Source: Nitrososphaeraceae archaeon
GTDB taxonomy: Archaea; Thermoproteota; Nitrososphaeria; Nitrososphaerales; Nitrososphaeraceae
DNA length: 27,272 nt
Reading direction: 5' to 3'
NCBI GenBank assembly: GCA_025922735.1
Contig: JAICHI010000001.1
Coordinates: 1-27,272, forward strand
Position numbers and translations under genes: made by a program. This document shows, piece after piece, positions 8,507 to 17,303 of this stretch; position 1 is the stretch's first letter; each line of letters begins with the position of its first letter. A model generated the notes under the pieces. That model was not told the origin of the DNA. It ran no database searches and saw nothing but the letters and a program-made list of their open reading frames with translations.

Positions 8507-8914
8507 ATGGTAACATATCGTTGCACAATGGCTGACCAACAACAACAACAGCGCTGTACCATTTGTGGCTCGCGGTTTGCAGAGAGAAAATGCTACTTTT
8601 GTGAAAACAGAGTATGTACGTCGTGCACTGTTCCAACAGATGTGTCCGGCTACACTACTAAATGCATTACCTGCTACAGGAGAAAGATAGATAGGCTTGG
8701 GTTCACGACTCTCTTGAGGAGAAACTACTACCTCATAGGAATCATTGTGGCTTTCTGGCTCTTCACCGTATTCCCTTTGCCGTTTATGCAGCTTGCCGGC
8801 ATAGACGTCGATCCGAGCGCATTCCAGCCTGTCATGATAGCGACGGCGGTCATGACCATTCCTTTTATATTCATGTTTCTGGCCTGGCAAAAAAGGGCAC
8901 CTAGAGGCTCTTAA
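8507..8914 (+). CDS. membrane protein with N-terminal treble-clef-like zinc finger
   Basis: 135 aa, no precise family recognised. Residues ~10-20 hold a short Gln run (CAA repeats). Eight cysteines follow in four pairs: 'CTICG', 'CYFCE', 'CTSC', 'CITC' with spacing typical of a two-zinc cross-brace or zinc-ribbon domain. The second half carries two hydrophobic segments, 'YYLIGIIVAFWLFTVFPLPF' and 'FQPVMIATAVMTIPFIFMFL', then a short basic tail 'KRAPRGS'. The likely topology is a cytoplasmic zinc domain anchored by a helical hairpin. ATG 8507 fits the promoter spacing; ATG 8528 (MADQQQQQ) is an alternative start. Divergent from carA. The function is unknown, perhaps protein-protein contact at the membrane. 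Confidence 0.75.
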   Translation: MVTYRCTMADQQQQQRCTICGSRFAERKCYFCENRVCTSCTVPTDVSGYTTKCITCYRRKIDRLGFTTLLRRNYYLIGIIVAFWLFTVFPLPFMQLAGIDVDPSAFQPVMIATAVMTIPFIFMFLAWQKRAPRGS

Positions 8915-9399
8915 TAGGAGAGCCATCTGGGAGTATTTATCTAAAATAAAAAGTTTTTAATGTTTCTTCCAAGTCCGCAGGTCAATAAAATAGTCAACAA
9001 GACCGACTGTACCGGTTCTGCCAGTATTCCAGTATCGTAATGCATCATCTTCTAAGTGACGCATTCTAGAATCAATAAGAGTGCTACTATTGTATTTGAA
9101 AATGAAATATGAAAAGCATCTATTGAGAATATCTATTATGCATGTCAAGGAAGGCCGCTTTGCTTGAAGTTGGTCTTTACATTGGAGTACGTTGAGCTAC
9201 TAGAAGGTGCGGATAATACCCTTGTCGATTCTGAGCATTGACATCCTTAACATGATACTTAGTAGCCAAGCTACCCGTACTGAAGTCATGGTAGATAAGT
9301 ATTGACTTAATATTCACACTATTGTAGCTTCAATTGGAGAGTTGTCTGTCCGCTGGCATTAAGGTCTTGACGATCATCAGATTAAAGCCAAGAGGTTAG
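8915..9399. other. 485-base spacer, no supported gene
   Basis: Contains an A/T run near 8944-8957 that could end the zinc-finger gene's transcript. A 63-codon minus-strand ORF (8957-9148, TTG start) ends with 'ALRYWNTGRTGTVGLVDYF'. It looks somewhat protein-like but matches no family I know and has no clear promoter. I see no tRNA or repeat. Confidence 0.4.
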
Positions 9400-10425
9400 C
9401 TAATACATCTCCTTTGCGACAAGTGCTGCAAATTCGGTAGTGGAGAGCTTACCGCCGATATCCTTTGTCTTTTTATCCTGCCTGAGCATGCTGACAATGG
9501 AATCTTCTATGCGTCTAGCTTCTACCATCAAATTCTTATCATCATATTTGTCGGAGAGCCATTCGAGCATCATCTTTGCAGATAGAAGGATAGACGATGG
9601 GTTGGCAGCGTTCTTTCCTGCAATGTCAAATGCAGCGCCATGCACTGGCTCAAAGAGTGCAAACTGATCTCCAATGTTGGCAGCAGGTCCCATGCCAAGA
9701 CCCCCGACCACCTGAGCGGCTTCGTCAGACAGTATGTCGCCAAACAAATTAGTGGTGACAATAACATCAAATTCCTCTGGGTTGCGGATCAGGTTCATTG
9801 ACGCTGCGTCAACATATAATTCACTGTACTGTATCTTCGGGTAGTTCTTGGCAACTGACCTGCATACCGCAGAAAACAGTCCATCGCCCTTACGTAGGAC
9901 ATTGGACTTGTGCACTGCGACTACTCTAAGCTTGTTGTTACGCATCATCGCTATCTTGAAGGCATATTCTGCGATCCTCCTGCTGGCGTGCTCTGATGTA
10001 ACTCTGAGTGCCACTACTGTGTTTTCGTCTGTATTGAACTCCCATCCAAGGTAGACATCCTCCGTATTTTCCCTTACTGTGACAAGGTCTACGTTGCTTG
10101 AGATGTTTGGAATATTTGGGTACGACTTGGCCGGCCTGACATTTGCATAGAGGTCAAACATCCTGCGAAGAACGATTATTACATCGGCCGCTGTTTCGCC
10201 AACTGGCCCCTTCAGGCAAGCCTGTGACTTCTTTATGATGTCTAGCGCCGATTCCGGCAGTGCTTTGCCAAACTTGGCAAGCGCACTGTCGCCGGATTCG
10301 ACTTCATGTATGTCAAATTTTGTTTGGGAATTGTCATTTATTGTTTCAAGGATCTTTTTTGCTGTCGCTGTCTGCTCTGGTCCAATGCCATCTCCCCTGA
10401 TGAGGGAAATATCATATCTTGCCAA
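9400..10425 (-). CDS. leuB: isopropylmalate/isocitrate dehydrogenase family (LeuB-like)
   Basis: 341 aa of the beta-decarboxylating dehydrogenase family, NAD(P)- and Mg2+-dependent. The start shows 'LIRGDGIGPE'; the substrate region reads 'VLRRMFDLYANVRPAKSYP'; next come 'VTVRENTEDVYLGWE', 'AVHKSNVLRKGDGLF' and the metal-binding Asp residues in 'NLFGDILSDEAAQVVGGLG'; the cofactor loop is 'EPVHGAAFDIAGKNAANP'. Position right after leuA (29-base gap) argues for 3-isopropylmalate dehydrogenase. However, the 'LRRxxDLYANVRPAKS' stretch also resembles homoisocitrate and isocitrate dehydrogenases, so the substrate is not settled from sequence. The start is TTG 10425; no other in-frame start is nearby. 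Last gene of the ilv-leu operon. Confidence 0.88.
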   Translation of the reverse strand: MARYDISLIRGDGIGPEQTATAKKILETINDNSQTKFDIHEVESGDSALAKFGKALPESALDIIKKSQACLKGPVGETAADVIIVLRRMFDLYANVRPAKSYPNIPNISSNVDLVTVRENTEDVYLGWEFNTDENTVVALRVTSEHASRRIAEYAFKIAMMRNNKLRVVAVHKSNVLRKGDGLFSAVCRSVAKNYPKIQYSELYVDAASMNLIRNPEEFDVIVTTNLFGDILSDEAAQVVGGLGMGPAANIGDQFALFEPVHGAAFDIAGKNAANPSSILLSAKMMLEWLSDKYDDKNLMVEARRIEDSIVSMLRQDKKTKDIGGKLSTTEFAALVAKEMY

Positions 10426-10454
10426 TTGGATATCCCATGTTAGATCTGCAGTAT

Positions 10455-11987
10455 CTAGCTTTTGGAGTAGAGGACCTTTTTTAGCAGTACTTTGTTGATT
10501 GCGTCCATCATTGCTTGTACGGATGCGACTACGATATCTTCGCCTGCCTTGCGCGCGGACACGATATTCCCGTCCTTGTCCTCGACCTTGACTGTAACTT
10601 CTGCAAGCGCGTCAGAGCCTCCTGTTATTGAGTCTAGCCTATATTCTCTTATCTTGACATTTGCCATTTCGCCAGATATCTTTTGTATCGCTTTTAGCGC
10701 TGCGTCGACCGGACCAACACCAATGTCTGATGCAATGAAATCCTTGCCGTTGGCGTTGAGCCTTACCACGGCAGTCGGTATGATGTTCATTCCAGTGACG
10801 ATATGAAAGTCGTAGAGCTTGAACTTTTCTTCAAACTTGTTGTTATCCATTACCCCGCCGGCTATTGACAACAGTTCCGATGTAGTAATGGGCTTGCCAT
10901 TGTCAGCTATGTTCTTTTGCTTCTCCACGATGATGTGAAGCTGCTCGTCAGTAGGCTTGATACCAAACTCTTCAAGCATTGCCTTGATGCCATGTGCACC
11001 AGCATGCTTGCCAGCTTGGAGCCACCTTTTCCTGCCCACAATCTCGGGGCTTATGGGCTCGTAGGTAAGTGGATTGCTAATGATGCCATGAGTATGAATT
11101 CCAGATTCGTGGCCAAAGGCGTTTTCACCAATTATTGCCTTGTTTGGCTGGACAATTATACCCATCGTGTTTGAAACGAACTTAGAAGTTTCATAGAGCA
11201 ACTCTGTCTTGATGTTGTGTTTTTTGCCGTACAAACATTGGAGCGCCATTACAAACTCTTCAAGCGATGCGTTGCCAGCACGCTCGCCGAGACCGTTTAT
11301 GGTGACATGCGCGCATGCAGCGCCGGCGCTTATACCTGCTATCGAATTAGCAACTGCAAAGCCAAAATCGTCGTGGCAGTGGACGCTTATTGGAAGCCTT
11401 GTAGCTTGCTTGATCTCTTTTACAAGGTCGGTAATGTATTGCGGAGTTGCATAGCCTACAGTATCAGGTATGTCCAGCCTGTCCGCACCTGCCTCTGCTA
11501 CCTCCTTGAACACCTTAAGCAGGAACTGCCTGTCAGATCTTGTTGCATCCTCTGCTGAAAACTCTACCTGCAAACCATGCTTTTTAGCATATTCTACTGC
11601 ATTGATTGCCCTCTCTGAGACCTGCTGACGCGTCATCTTCAACTTATACTGCATATGAATGTCAGAAGTTGCTATGAACGTGTGAATGTACTTCAAGTCA
11701 CATTTGATAGCACTATCGATGTCGATCTGACTTGCGCGAGCAAGGCCAAAAATTTCGGCCTTCAATCCTTGCTTTACTATCGCCTTGATAGCCTGCATCT
11801 CGCCATGCGATACTATTGGAAACCCTGCCTCTATTGCATCGACCCCAAGTTCATCCAGCCTGATCGCGATCTGGATCTTCTGGTCTGGTGTTATGGTCAC
11901 GCCCGGCGTCTGCTCACCGTCTCTGAGAGTTGTATCAAAGATCTTGACATTTTCGTCATTGTTCAATGATTTTTTAGACACGTTCAA
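10455..11987 (-). CDS. leuA: 2-isopropylmalate synthase
   Basis: 510 aa. Condenses acetyl-CoA with 2-oxoisovalerate, the committed step to leucine. The TIM-barrel opens with 'FDTTLRDGEQTPGV' (Asp18, Arg22); the metal ligands are His203 and His205 in 'SVHCHDDFGFAVANS'; 'NGLGERAGNASLEE' and 'GHESGIHTHG' follow. The C-terminal ~120 residues form the LeuA allosteric dimer domain, so feedback by leucine is expected. 2-isopropylmalate, citramalate and homocitrate synthases look alike; the C-terminal domain and the ilvBN neighbours favour leuA. The start TTG 11987 overlaps the ilvN stop as TTGA; GTG 11981 is an alternative. Confidence 0.92.
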   Translation of the reverse strand: MNVSKKSLNNDENVKIFDTTLRDGEQTPGVTITPDQKIQIAIRLDELGVDAIEAGFPIVSHGEMQAIKAIVKQGLKAEIFGLARASQIDIDSAIKCDLKYIHTFIATSDIHMQYKLKMTRQQVSERAINAVEYAKKHGLQVEFSAEDATRSDRQFLLKVFKEVAEAGADRLDIPDTVGYATPQYITDLVKEIKQATRLPISVHCHDDFGFAVANSIAGISAGAACAHVTINGLGERAGNASLEEFVMALQCLYGKKHNIKTELLYETSKFVSNTMGIIVQPNKAIIGENAFGHESGIHTHGIISNPLTYEPISPEIVGRKRWLQAGKHAGAHGIKAMLEEFGIKPTDEQLHIIVEKQKNIADNGKPITTSELLSIAGGVMDNNKFEEKFKLYDFHIVTGMNIIPTAVVRLNANGKDFIASDIGVGPVDAALKAIQKISGEMANVKIREYRLDSITGGSDALAEVTVKVEDKDGNIVSARKAGEDIVVASVQAMMDAINKVLLKKVLYSKS

Positions 11988-12499
11988 CTCTCCACTCCAC
12001 CTCTAGGAAGGGCTGAAACCCCGGTTCTTGACAACTGCGCAATTCCATAAAGCTCGACTAGATTCTTAAATGCATCTATCTTATCGGGTGTGCCAGTTAT
12101 CTCGACTGTTATGGTCTCCTTGCCGATGTCTAAGATGTTGCCTCGAAATATAGTAGCATAGTTGACTATCTCACTTCTTGTTGTCGGGTCAACGGCCCTA
12201 ATCTTGATGAGCGAAAGCTCGCGATACACAGTCTTGTCCGTGTCGAGCACCTTTACTTCTATCACGTCTATGAGCTTGCGCAATTGCTTTACCAACTGAT
12301 CAAGTGTCTTTTCATCGCTGTTAGTGGTTATGGTCATTCTAGATAGGTCTTGTTGCTCAGTCGATCCCACCGTAATGCTTTCGATGTTAAAACTGCGCGC
12401 CCTGAAGAGGTTGGTGACCCTGAAGAGGACGCCGGGTTTGTTTTCGACAAGGGCAGACACAATATGCCATGATTCTTTCTGGACGGTAGTTGCAAACAA
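11984..12499 (-). CDS. ilvN: acetolactate synthase regulatory (small) subunit
   Basis: 171 aa. An N-terminal ACT domain (about residues 11-85) starts with 'HIVSALVENKPGVLFRVTNL', including the valine-binding-type loop, and continues 'ARSFNIESITVGSTEQ'. The C-terminal domain 'RELSLIKIRAVDPTTRSEI' is typical of archaeal and plastid-type small subunits. It binds IlvB, raises its activity and confers feedback inhibition by branched-chain amino acids in the family. The start is TTG 12499, only 7 bases after the ilvB stop; the ATG overlapping the ilvB stop (TAATG) is out of frame. It ends in TTGA overlapping leuA, which suggests translational coupling. Confidence 0.93.
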   Translation of the reverse strand: MFATTVQKESWHIVSALVENKPGVLFRVTNLFRARSFNIESITVGSTEQQDLSRMTITTNSDEKTLDQLVKQLRKLIDVIEVKVLDTDKTVYRELSLIKIRAVDPTTRSEIVNYATIFRGNILDIGKETITVEITGTPDKIDAFKNLVELYGIAQLSRTGVSALPRGGVES

Positions 12500-12506
12500 T
12501 TTTCCA

Positions 12507-14195
12507 TTACGCTCCCGTAATCATGTCCTTGAGGCCAGTGCCGGGTGCTACAAAGGGGTAGACGTCTTCTTCAGGATCAATTGGGATGTCTATTACCGTT
12601 GCTACGTCAGATTTGAGCGCCGCTTTGATAGCTTTCTCAAGCTCGTGCATAGATTCCGCTCTTATGCCCTGAGCTCCATACGCGTCGGCTATCTTGACAT
12701 AGTCGGGACAGTTGTGTTGATGTACTCCACTGTAGCGTCTGTTGTAAAATGTGCGTTGCCATTGGGCTACCATTCCAAGCATGTAATTGTTCATGAGGAA
12801 TACTATTACGGGCAGCTTATCAAGTACCGACACCGCAAGTGAGTTTTCAGTCATGTTAAAGGATCCGTCACCAGCGATATCGACTACAGGAACGTTCGGT
12901 CTTGCAGCCTTGGCGCCTATTGAAGCTGGAAACCCAAAGCCCATCGTGCCAAGGCCGGTAGAGCTGAAGAACGTGCCAGGTGTTATCACATCAAAGTGCA
13001 GAGATGCCCACATCTGGCACTGGCCTACTTCTGTAGTGACTATAGCATTAGCCGGCAACAACTCGCGCAATTTCTTGAGCGACTTTCTCGCAGTTATCTC
13101 CCTTGGGTAGTCCTTGAGGGTTTCAGCATAGTACTGTATAAGCTCCTTTCTCCGCTTCAGCCACGGGTTATCTGAGTCTTTTTTAATCATCTTCTTTGAT
13201 AACATCTTAACAAGCGTGCGAAGCGAGGACTTTACATCCCCTACCAGTGCAACGTCTACTGACTTGTTCTTTCCGATCTCGGCCGGGTCAATATCCATAT
13301 GAATTATACTCATACCCTTACCGAACTCGTCAAATTTGCCGACAGATCTGTCGGAAAATCTTGCACCTACCGCCACGATGCAGTCTGCCTCTAGGATTAT
13401 CTTGTTAGCCTCTGCGTGGCCGTGCATCCCTATAGGTCCCATGGCAAGCGGGTGGTTTTCAGGGAATGCGCCCTTGCCCTTGAACGTAGATACAACCGGT
13501 ATCTTGACAAGCTCTGCAAGAGCCTGGAGTTCAGAAAAAGCTCCTGAGAGGATTACACCACCACCTGCCATTATTATCGGTCGCTCGGCGTTGAGCAAGA
13601 GCTCGACTGCCCTGACCATCTCTGAGAGGTCTGCCTCTACGTTTGGATTATAGCCTCTAACCTTGATAAGCTCTGGAAACTTCATGTCGACTGTTGCCTG
13701 CTGTACGTCCTTGGGAATATCAACAAGTACCGGGCCGGGCCTGCCGCTCTCTGCAATGTATACTGCCTTCTTGATCATTTCTGGAATTTCGGCTGCAGAC
13801 CTTGGTTGGAATGAGTATTTTGTGCAGGGGTTTGCCACGCCAATAATATCTGTCTCTTGGAAGGCATCCTTGCCTATCATGGCTAGCGGCACCTGACCAG
13901 TTACGGCTAGAATTGGAGAAGAATCAGCATATGCAGTAGCAATGCCTGTAATGAGATTTGTGGCACCGGGACCTGAGGTTGCAAAGCAGACACCGGCCTT
14001 TCTCTTTATTCTGGCGTAGCCGTCCGCCATATGAGCAGCCGCTTGTTCGTGTCTTACCAGGATGTGCCTGAAGTTTGCATCTACCAAGGCATCGTATATC
14101 GGCAGGTTCGCTCCTCCCGGAAGCCCAAAGACTACGTCTACGCCCTCTTTCTCAAGGGCTTGAATCAACGCTTTTGCGCCTGTCATTTCAACCAA
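12507..14195 (-). CDS. ilvB: acetolactate synthase catalytic (large) subunit
   Basis: 562 aa, thiamine-diphosphate enzyme making acetolactate or acetohydroxybutyrate, the first step to valine/leucine and isoleucine. The catalytic Glu50 is in 'LVRHEQAAAHMADGYAR'; the N-terminal domain has 'FGLPGGANLPIYDAL' and 'CFATSGPGATNLITG'; the ThDP-Mg motif reads 'GDGSFNMTENSLAVS...NN' near residues 430-460. The start is TTG 14195: a TATA-like element (14218-14227, minus strand) is centred 27 bases upstream. ATG 14186 three codons later is the alternative. First gene of ilvB-ilvN-leuA-leuB; ilvC and leuCD are not in the window. Confidence 0.95.
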   Translation of the reverse strand: MVEMTGAKALIQALEKEGVDVVFGLPGGANLPIYDALVDANFRHILVRHEQAAAHMADGYARIKRKAGVCFATSGPGATNLITGIATAYADSSPILAVTGQVPLAMIGKDAFQETDIIGVANPCTKYSFQPRSAAEIPEMIKKAVYIAESGRPGPVLVDIPKDVQQATVDMKFPELIKVRGYNPNVEADLSEMVRAVELLLNAERPIIMAGGGVILSGAFSELQALAELVKIPVVSTFKGKGAFPENHPLAMGPIGMHGHAEANKIILEADCIVAVGARFSDRSVGKFDEFGKGMSIIHMDIDPAEIGKNKSVDVALVGDVKSSLRTLVKMLSKKMIKKDSDNPWLKRRKELIQYYAETLKDYPREITARKSLKKLRELLPANAIVTTEVGQCQMWASLHFDVITPGTFFSSTGLGTMGFGFPASIGAKAARPNVPVVDIAGDGSFNMTENSLAVSVLDKLPVIVFLMNNYMLGMVAQWQRTFYNRRYSGVHQHNCPDYVKIADAYGAQGIRAESMHELEKAIKAALKSDVATVIDIPIDPEEDVYPFVAPGTGLKDMITGA

Positions 14196-14583
14196 TTTTA
14201 TCTCTCACCAAATTGATTTGCATAAGCCGTGCTTGCTAAAGCACAGAGTTTGCCCTAGGCAACCCTCAGCAGAACCAGAACATGAATGTTGTGTCGATAA
14301 CAATATCCGCTGTCAGCTCGAGGCATTTTTTGTTTATGTGGAGGGAAATTATTTATAAAGTTTATGGGAACTATATGATAAAAGCTAATGAAACGATATT
14401 GTATCTCAACCAAGGAAAAACAATTTCTATCTCATTTTCAACGAGTTTATTTTTGGTGATTCTTGCAAAGTAAAGTCAATGGTGAACCACTGAATACCTA
14501 GTTGTGCTCTGTGTTGATATTCTTTATTATTGGAGCAGAGCCTGGAGGTAATCTTATACTTATGAGTTAGTAGTTTCTTCAAA
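14196..14583. other. spacer upstream of ilvB, no supported gene
   Basis: Carries the ilvB promoter at its left edge (14218-14227, minus strand). The remainder is AT-rich with scattered A/T runs (for example 14345-14360). A 63-codon plus-strand ORF at 14282-14473 has no coding character I can support. Confidence 0.4.
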
Positions 14584-14763
14584 ATGACAAAAATAATATC
14601 AAGGCGACGCTTACGACTTTGTTAAGCTCCACTCATTAAGAGTTGAACTGTTGCCTTTATTGAAAATAGAGGAAGATGAAGAAGAGGATGTGAAACTTTG
14701 CAATGCTAACAATAGCGGTAAGCTCCTCATCTACAAAGTAGCAAAACATGATAGGATAGGATA
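14584..14763 (+). pseudogene. possible small gene broken by one frameshift
   Basis: A TATA-like CTTATACTTA near 14550-14559 lies about 30 bases before ATG 14584, but that frame stops after 13 codons. A second frame from about 14597 stays open to TAA 14761-14763 and reads like protein: 'GDAYDFVKLHSLRVELLPLL', then an acidic stretch and 'KLLIYKVAKHDR'. A one-base shift joins the two. No family recognised. It could be decay, sequence error or chance. Confidence 0.3.
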
Positions 14764-14782
14764 ACCGCACAATATAGTGAGG

Positions 14783-14974
14783 ATGTCGGCGCTGATAAGT
14801 GGCGCAATCGGTTCAATGGTAGGGCTAATTACATTATATCTTCTCAAGAATACTACATCAGAAAGTAATAATCATGTTCATCGAGTTCCCAAGAATAAAA
14901 GCAAGCGAGATAAAGATCATGGAAAGAGAAATGGAGGGAATAGTCAGTGTTTGGCAAGTTGTAATACTATCTAG
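14783..14974 (+). CDS. short single-pass membrane protein
   Basis: 63 aa of unknown function. One hydrophobic segment near the N-terminus ('ISGAIGSMVGLITLYLL', about residues 5-21) is followed by a hydrophilic tail rich in Lys, Arg, His and Asn, so the tail is probably cytoplasmic. ATG 14783 is preferred; the same frame has GTG 14777 two codons earlier. Surrounded by poorly coding sequence and without a clear TATA element, so its status as a gene is moderate. Confidence 0.5.
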   Translation: MSALISGAIGSMVGLITLYLLKNTTSESNNHVHRVPKNKSKRDKDHGKRNGGNSQCLASCNTI

Positions 14975-15195
14975 TTTAATACCACTTCCTCAGGCCTGAA
15001 CATGTATAGTCCTTCATATTTTCGTCAAACAAGATCTAGCTCATCCTTGTGCTTATAGTTCTATAATTAATATGGAAAAAATTCCTCCTTGTATTGGCGT
15101 GCATTTTCCTTCGTAATATCTCTAACCCGCCAAGTATAGATATAATAGATCACACACACGCTTTTTTCGGCGTAACAAACCTTCCCAGCTTTTCG

Positions 15196-15738
15196 TTATT
15201 TTGTGCGATTTGTATTATCAGCTTGATGTGATAGCTCAAGAAGTCTCTTTGCTTGCTCCTGTCCCATCACAGGCAATAGTTTTGGATCAAGCAAACCAAT
15301 TTGAACAAGAAGGGATGCTTGATCCCAGTAGATGTGTTCATGAGCAATCTTCCCATCTCTAAAATTCATTATTACCACGTGAGGAAGCTCGACGTACCTT
15401 CCTGTAGGTGGAACGCCTGGTAATATGAAATCAATTTCTCTATCGTGAGTGAAACTGAGGATAAGCTCATCAACAACCTGATCTTTTCCAACAGTCCTTG
15501 AGATGTGGACGAGCTTTGTGTCATCAGGCATTTTTCCTATAAAGTAATTCTTGTAGAAATTGTAGACGCCAGCATATCCTTTACCTCCAGTCATCATGGG
15601 TACATGATGAACATAAGGTTCCTTGGTCATTGTTTCCATTGTTGCATCCACATCGTGATCTTGAAACTCATGCTTGATGTGCTGGTCAAAGACAGCACCT
15701 AGGTTAGGCTCCTGACTATGATTACCCTCATTGGTCAA
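15196..15738 (-). CDS. NTF2/SnoaL-like protein
   Basis: 180 aa with the layout of SnoaL-like (NTF2-fold) proteins: an N-terminal helix, 'YVHHVPMMTGGKGYAGVYNF', a strand pair around 'DELILSFTHDREIDFILPG', then 'GRYVELPHVVIMNFRDGKI' and 'HEHIYWDQASLLVQIGLLDP'. The 'HEHIYWDQAS...GLL' block is common in SnoaL-like proteins next to ester-cyclase and dienelactone-hydrolase families. The fold usually forms a small hydrophobic pocket; the ligand and reaction are unknown. The start TTG 15738 is preceded by a purine-rich GGAG stretch about 12 bases upstream. A TATA-like TATATAATTT at 15779-15788 would give a leader of about 18 bases. Stands alone in the region. Confidence 0.75.
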   Translation of the reverse strand: MTNEGNHSQEPNLGAVFDQHIKHEFQDHDVDATMETMTKEPYVHHVPMMTGGKGYAGVYNFYKNYFIGKMPDDTKLVHISRTVGKDQVVDELILSFTHDREIDFILPGVPPTGRYVELPHVVIMNFRDGKIAHEHIYWDQASLLVQIGLLDPKLLPVMGQEQAKRLLELSHQADNTNRTK

Positions 15739-16025
15739 AATCTTTCTTTCTCCTTTTGCTCATAGTTTGGAACTGCATATATAATTTTTAATTGCCGAGT
15801 ATGCTTCAATCATGACTGAAAGATCTTATCTTGTGATCTGCCAAAACGTGATCTTTAACAAACGCTTAGACTCCAACAACTGCTAAATCAAGCCGATGGT
15901 CAAACTTTGGATCTTCATAAATGTCAGTAGGCTTTTGTTTTTCTCCTCTTAGCATGATGCTAACATTCTATCTCAACCCCATACTACCTTATATTGTACA
16001 ATCTTATTGATCATTACTAGTATAC

Positions 16026-16250
16026 ATGGTGGAAACAAAAAATACAGGTCAAGAGAAAGAAAACAGCTATACCAAAATAAAGGCTGCAAGACCTGATGAG
16101 CAATACTTGGACCTTACAAGTGGAAAAGAACCAGAGGATCTGACACCAAGACAGCAGACGTGCGATGTTTGTGGGTTGACAGCCCGCAACAAAGAGGAAT
16201 TACAAGATCATATTAGTAATGCACATGCGGAAAAAACTGATGTAAAATAG
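16026..16250 (+). CDS. small protein with one C2H2 zinc finger
   Basis: 74 aa: a polar N-terminal half and one C-terminal finger 'CDVCGLTARNKEELQDHISN' plus AH, with Cys-x2-Cys...His-x4-His spacing. Single-finger proteins of this kind are common in Thaumarchaeota and are usually presumed to bind nucleic acid or protein; nothing here tells which. ATG 16026 follows a TATA-like TTATATTGTA (15989-15998) at the right distance for a nearly leaderless transcript. No operon partner. Confidence 0.75.
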   Translation: MVETKNTGQEKENSYTKIKAARPDEQYLDLTSGKEPEDLTPRQQTCDVCGLTARNKEELQDHISNAHAEKTDVK

Positions 16251-16881
16251 ACTCTATGTTGGTTGTGCTCTGTAATCATGTGTTCAAGAACTAGAGCCCG
16301 GCAGAGTTCACCGTACAAGAGCCTATATGATGGAAGTACTTTGCCTGGAATAGAGCGCAGCGTTTCAATACCTCTTCATAAGCGAATACTGGTTGGTTCT
16401 GCATCTTAGGATCTGATTCCATGCTTGTTATTATCTGTACTTTGTTGTGATAGTATATGTCTTTTCAGAACCGACTTTGTTATCTAAAGCCATGTGCAAA
16501 AACATTAACCTGCCTTCACATATGGTGTTCGCTTTTGATGCCCGATTTCTATATTCTTGAATATATGATAATTGCCCTCAGTAGTTTGGGTAAGGTGGAA
16601 AAGTCTAACAGGATTCAAGTTAGGAAGTGCAAGCCTACATCTTCATAATTGTTCTGGAAAAAATGGTAGTTGTAGCTCATTGTCCTACCAACTGCGGTAT
16701 GTATATTAGATAATCATAAACCGACCTCTAGTAGCGTAGCTAATCAAAAATCTTGACAAGAGTATTTTATCGAGATAGTTTCTGAAATATTTAATAGTAC
16801 AAATAATTATAAACAGGCTCACTAGATTACAGAAATCGTAAAGCTATAAAAATTCTATTCCCTATTATTTAATGAACATAA
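16251..16881. other. 630-base spacer, no supported gene
   Basis: AT-rich and without coding character in any frame; a 63-codon ORF at 16457-16648 has no support. The right end holds a TATA-like CTATAAAAAT (16844-16853) placed for the following gene. I see no tRNA, repeat or clear hairpin. Confidence 0.45.
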
Positions 16882-17292
16882 TTGTCATCTACAGAATCCC
16901 TTAAAATAAGACACTTTATTTACGACTATTTTCAGCTTGCCCAGAGCAAGGAGATAGAAAAGATAGAGGAATTTCTTGATCCTCGCTTTACGAAATTTGG
17001 CGATTCGCCACCCTACGATAGACGTGATTTTGGAAGGGCGCTAATGCTTGAACAATTACATTTTGCCAGCCTCTCTGACTATGATTTCAAGATTGAAAAC
17101 TTGAACACTGAGGTAATGGGCGATGTTGCAGTTGCTACTTTTTTGCTTGAAGTTACCGGCATGATAGTCGACGACTATAGCTTCCGTGGCACGTCGGTCA
17201 ACAACAAGTCTAGAGTAACGATTGTCCTGCAAAAAGACAAAAAGGACCAGTGGAAGATGGTTCACCAGCATTTATCTAAACTTGCAGGCTAG
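16882..17292 (+). CDS. SnoaL-like (NTF2-fold) protein
   Basis: 136 aa, second NTF2-fold protein of the window. It starts with a helix 'IRHFIYDYFQLAQSKEIEKI', then 'FLDPRFTKFGDSPPYDR', and alternating strands 'DYDFKIENLNTEVMGDVAVA', 'RVTIVLQKDKKDQWKMVHQH', ending 'LSKLAG'. The last strand 'WKMVHQHLS' is the usual end of SnoaL_3-type domains (calcium/calmodulin kinase association-like). The role is unknown; such domains often bind small ligands or dimerise. The start is TTG 16882, about 33 bases after a TATA-like element at 16844-16853. Convergent with the aldolase gene (11-base gap). Confidence 0.75.
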   Translation: MSSTESLKIRHFIYDYFQLAQSKEIEKIEEFLDPRFTKFGDSPPYDRRDFGRALMLEQLHFASLSDYDFKIENLNTEVMGDVAVATFLLEVTGMIVDDYSFRGTSVNNKSRVTIVLQKDKKDQWKMVHQHLSKLAG

Positions 17293-17303
17293 TCAAAAGG
17301 CAC

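Noticed and set aside
8957..9148. 63-codon minus-strand ORF ending 'GLVDYFIDLRTWKKH'
   Set aside because: No family, no promoter at the right distance, and only a TTG start; not enough to call.
9149..9399. Possible tRNA or small RNA in the spacer after leuB
   Set aside because: I looked for a T-loop (GGTTCGAATC-like) and matching acceptor stems and found none on either strand.
14282..14473. 63-codon plus-strand ORF upstream of the small membrane protein
   Set aside because: Low-complexity AT-rich sequence with no motif and poor coding character.
15728..15763. Short upstream ORF (ATG 15763, 11 codons) overlapping the TTG start of the NTF2-like gene
   Set aside because: The likely transcription start inferred from the TATA element (about 15756) lies after this ATG, so the short ORF is probably not in the mRNA.
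16457..16648. 63-codon plus-strand ORF in the spacer before the SnoaL-like gene
   Set aside because: Cys/Leu-rich translation without a motif and no promoter signal.
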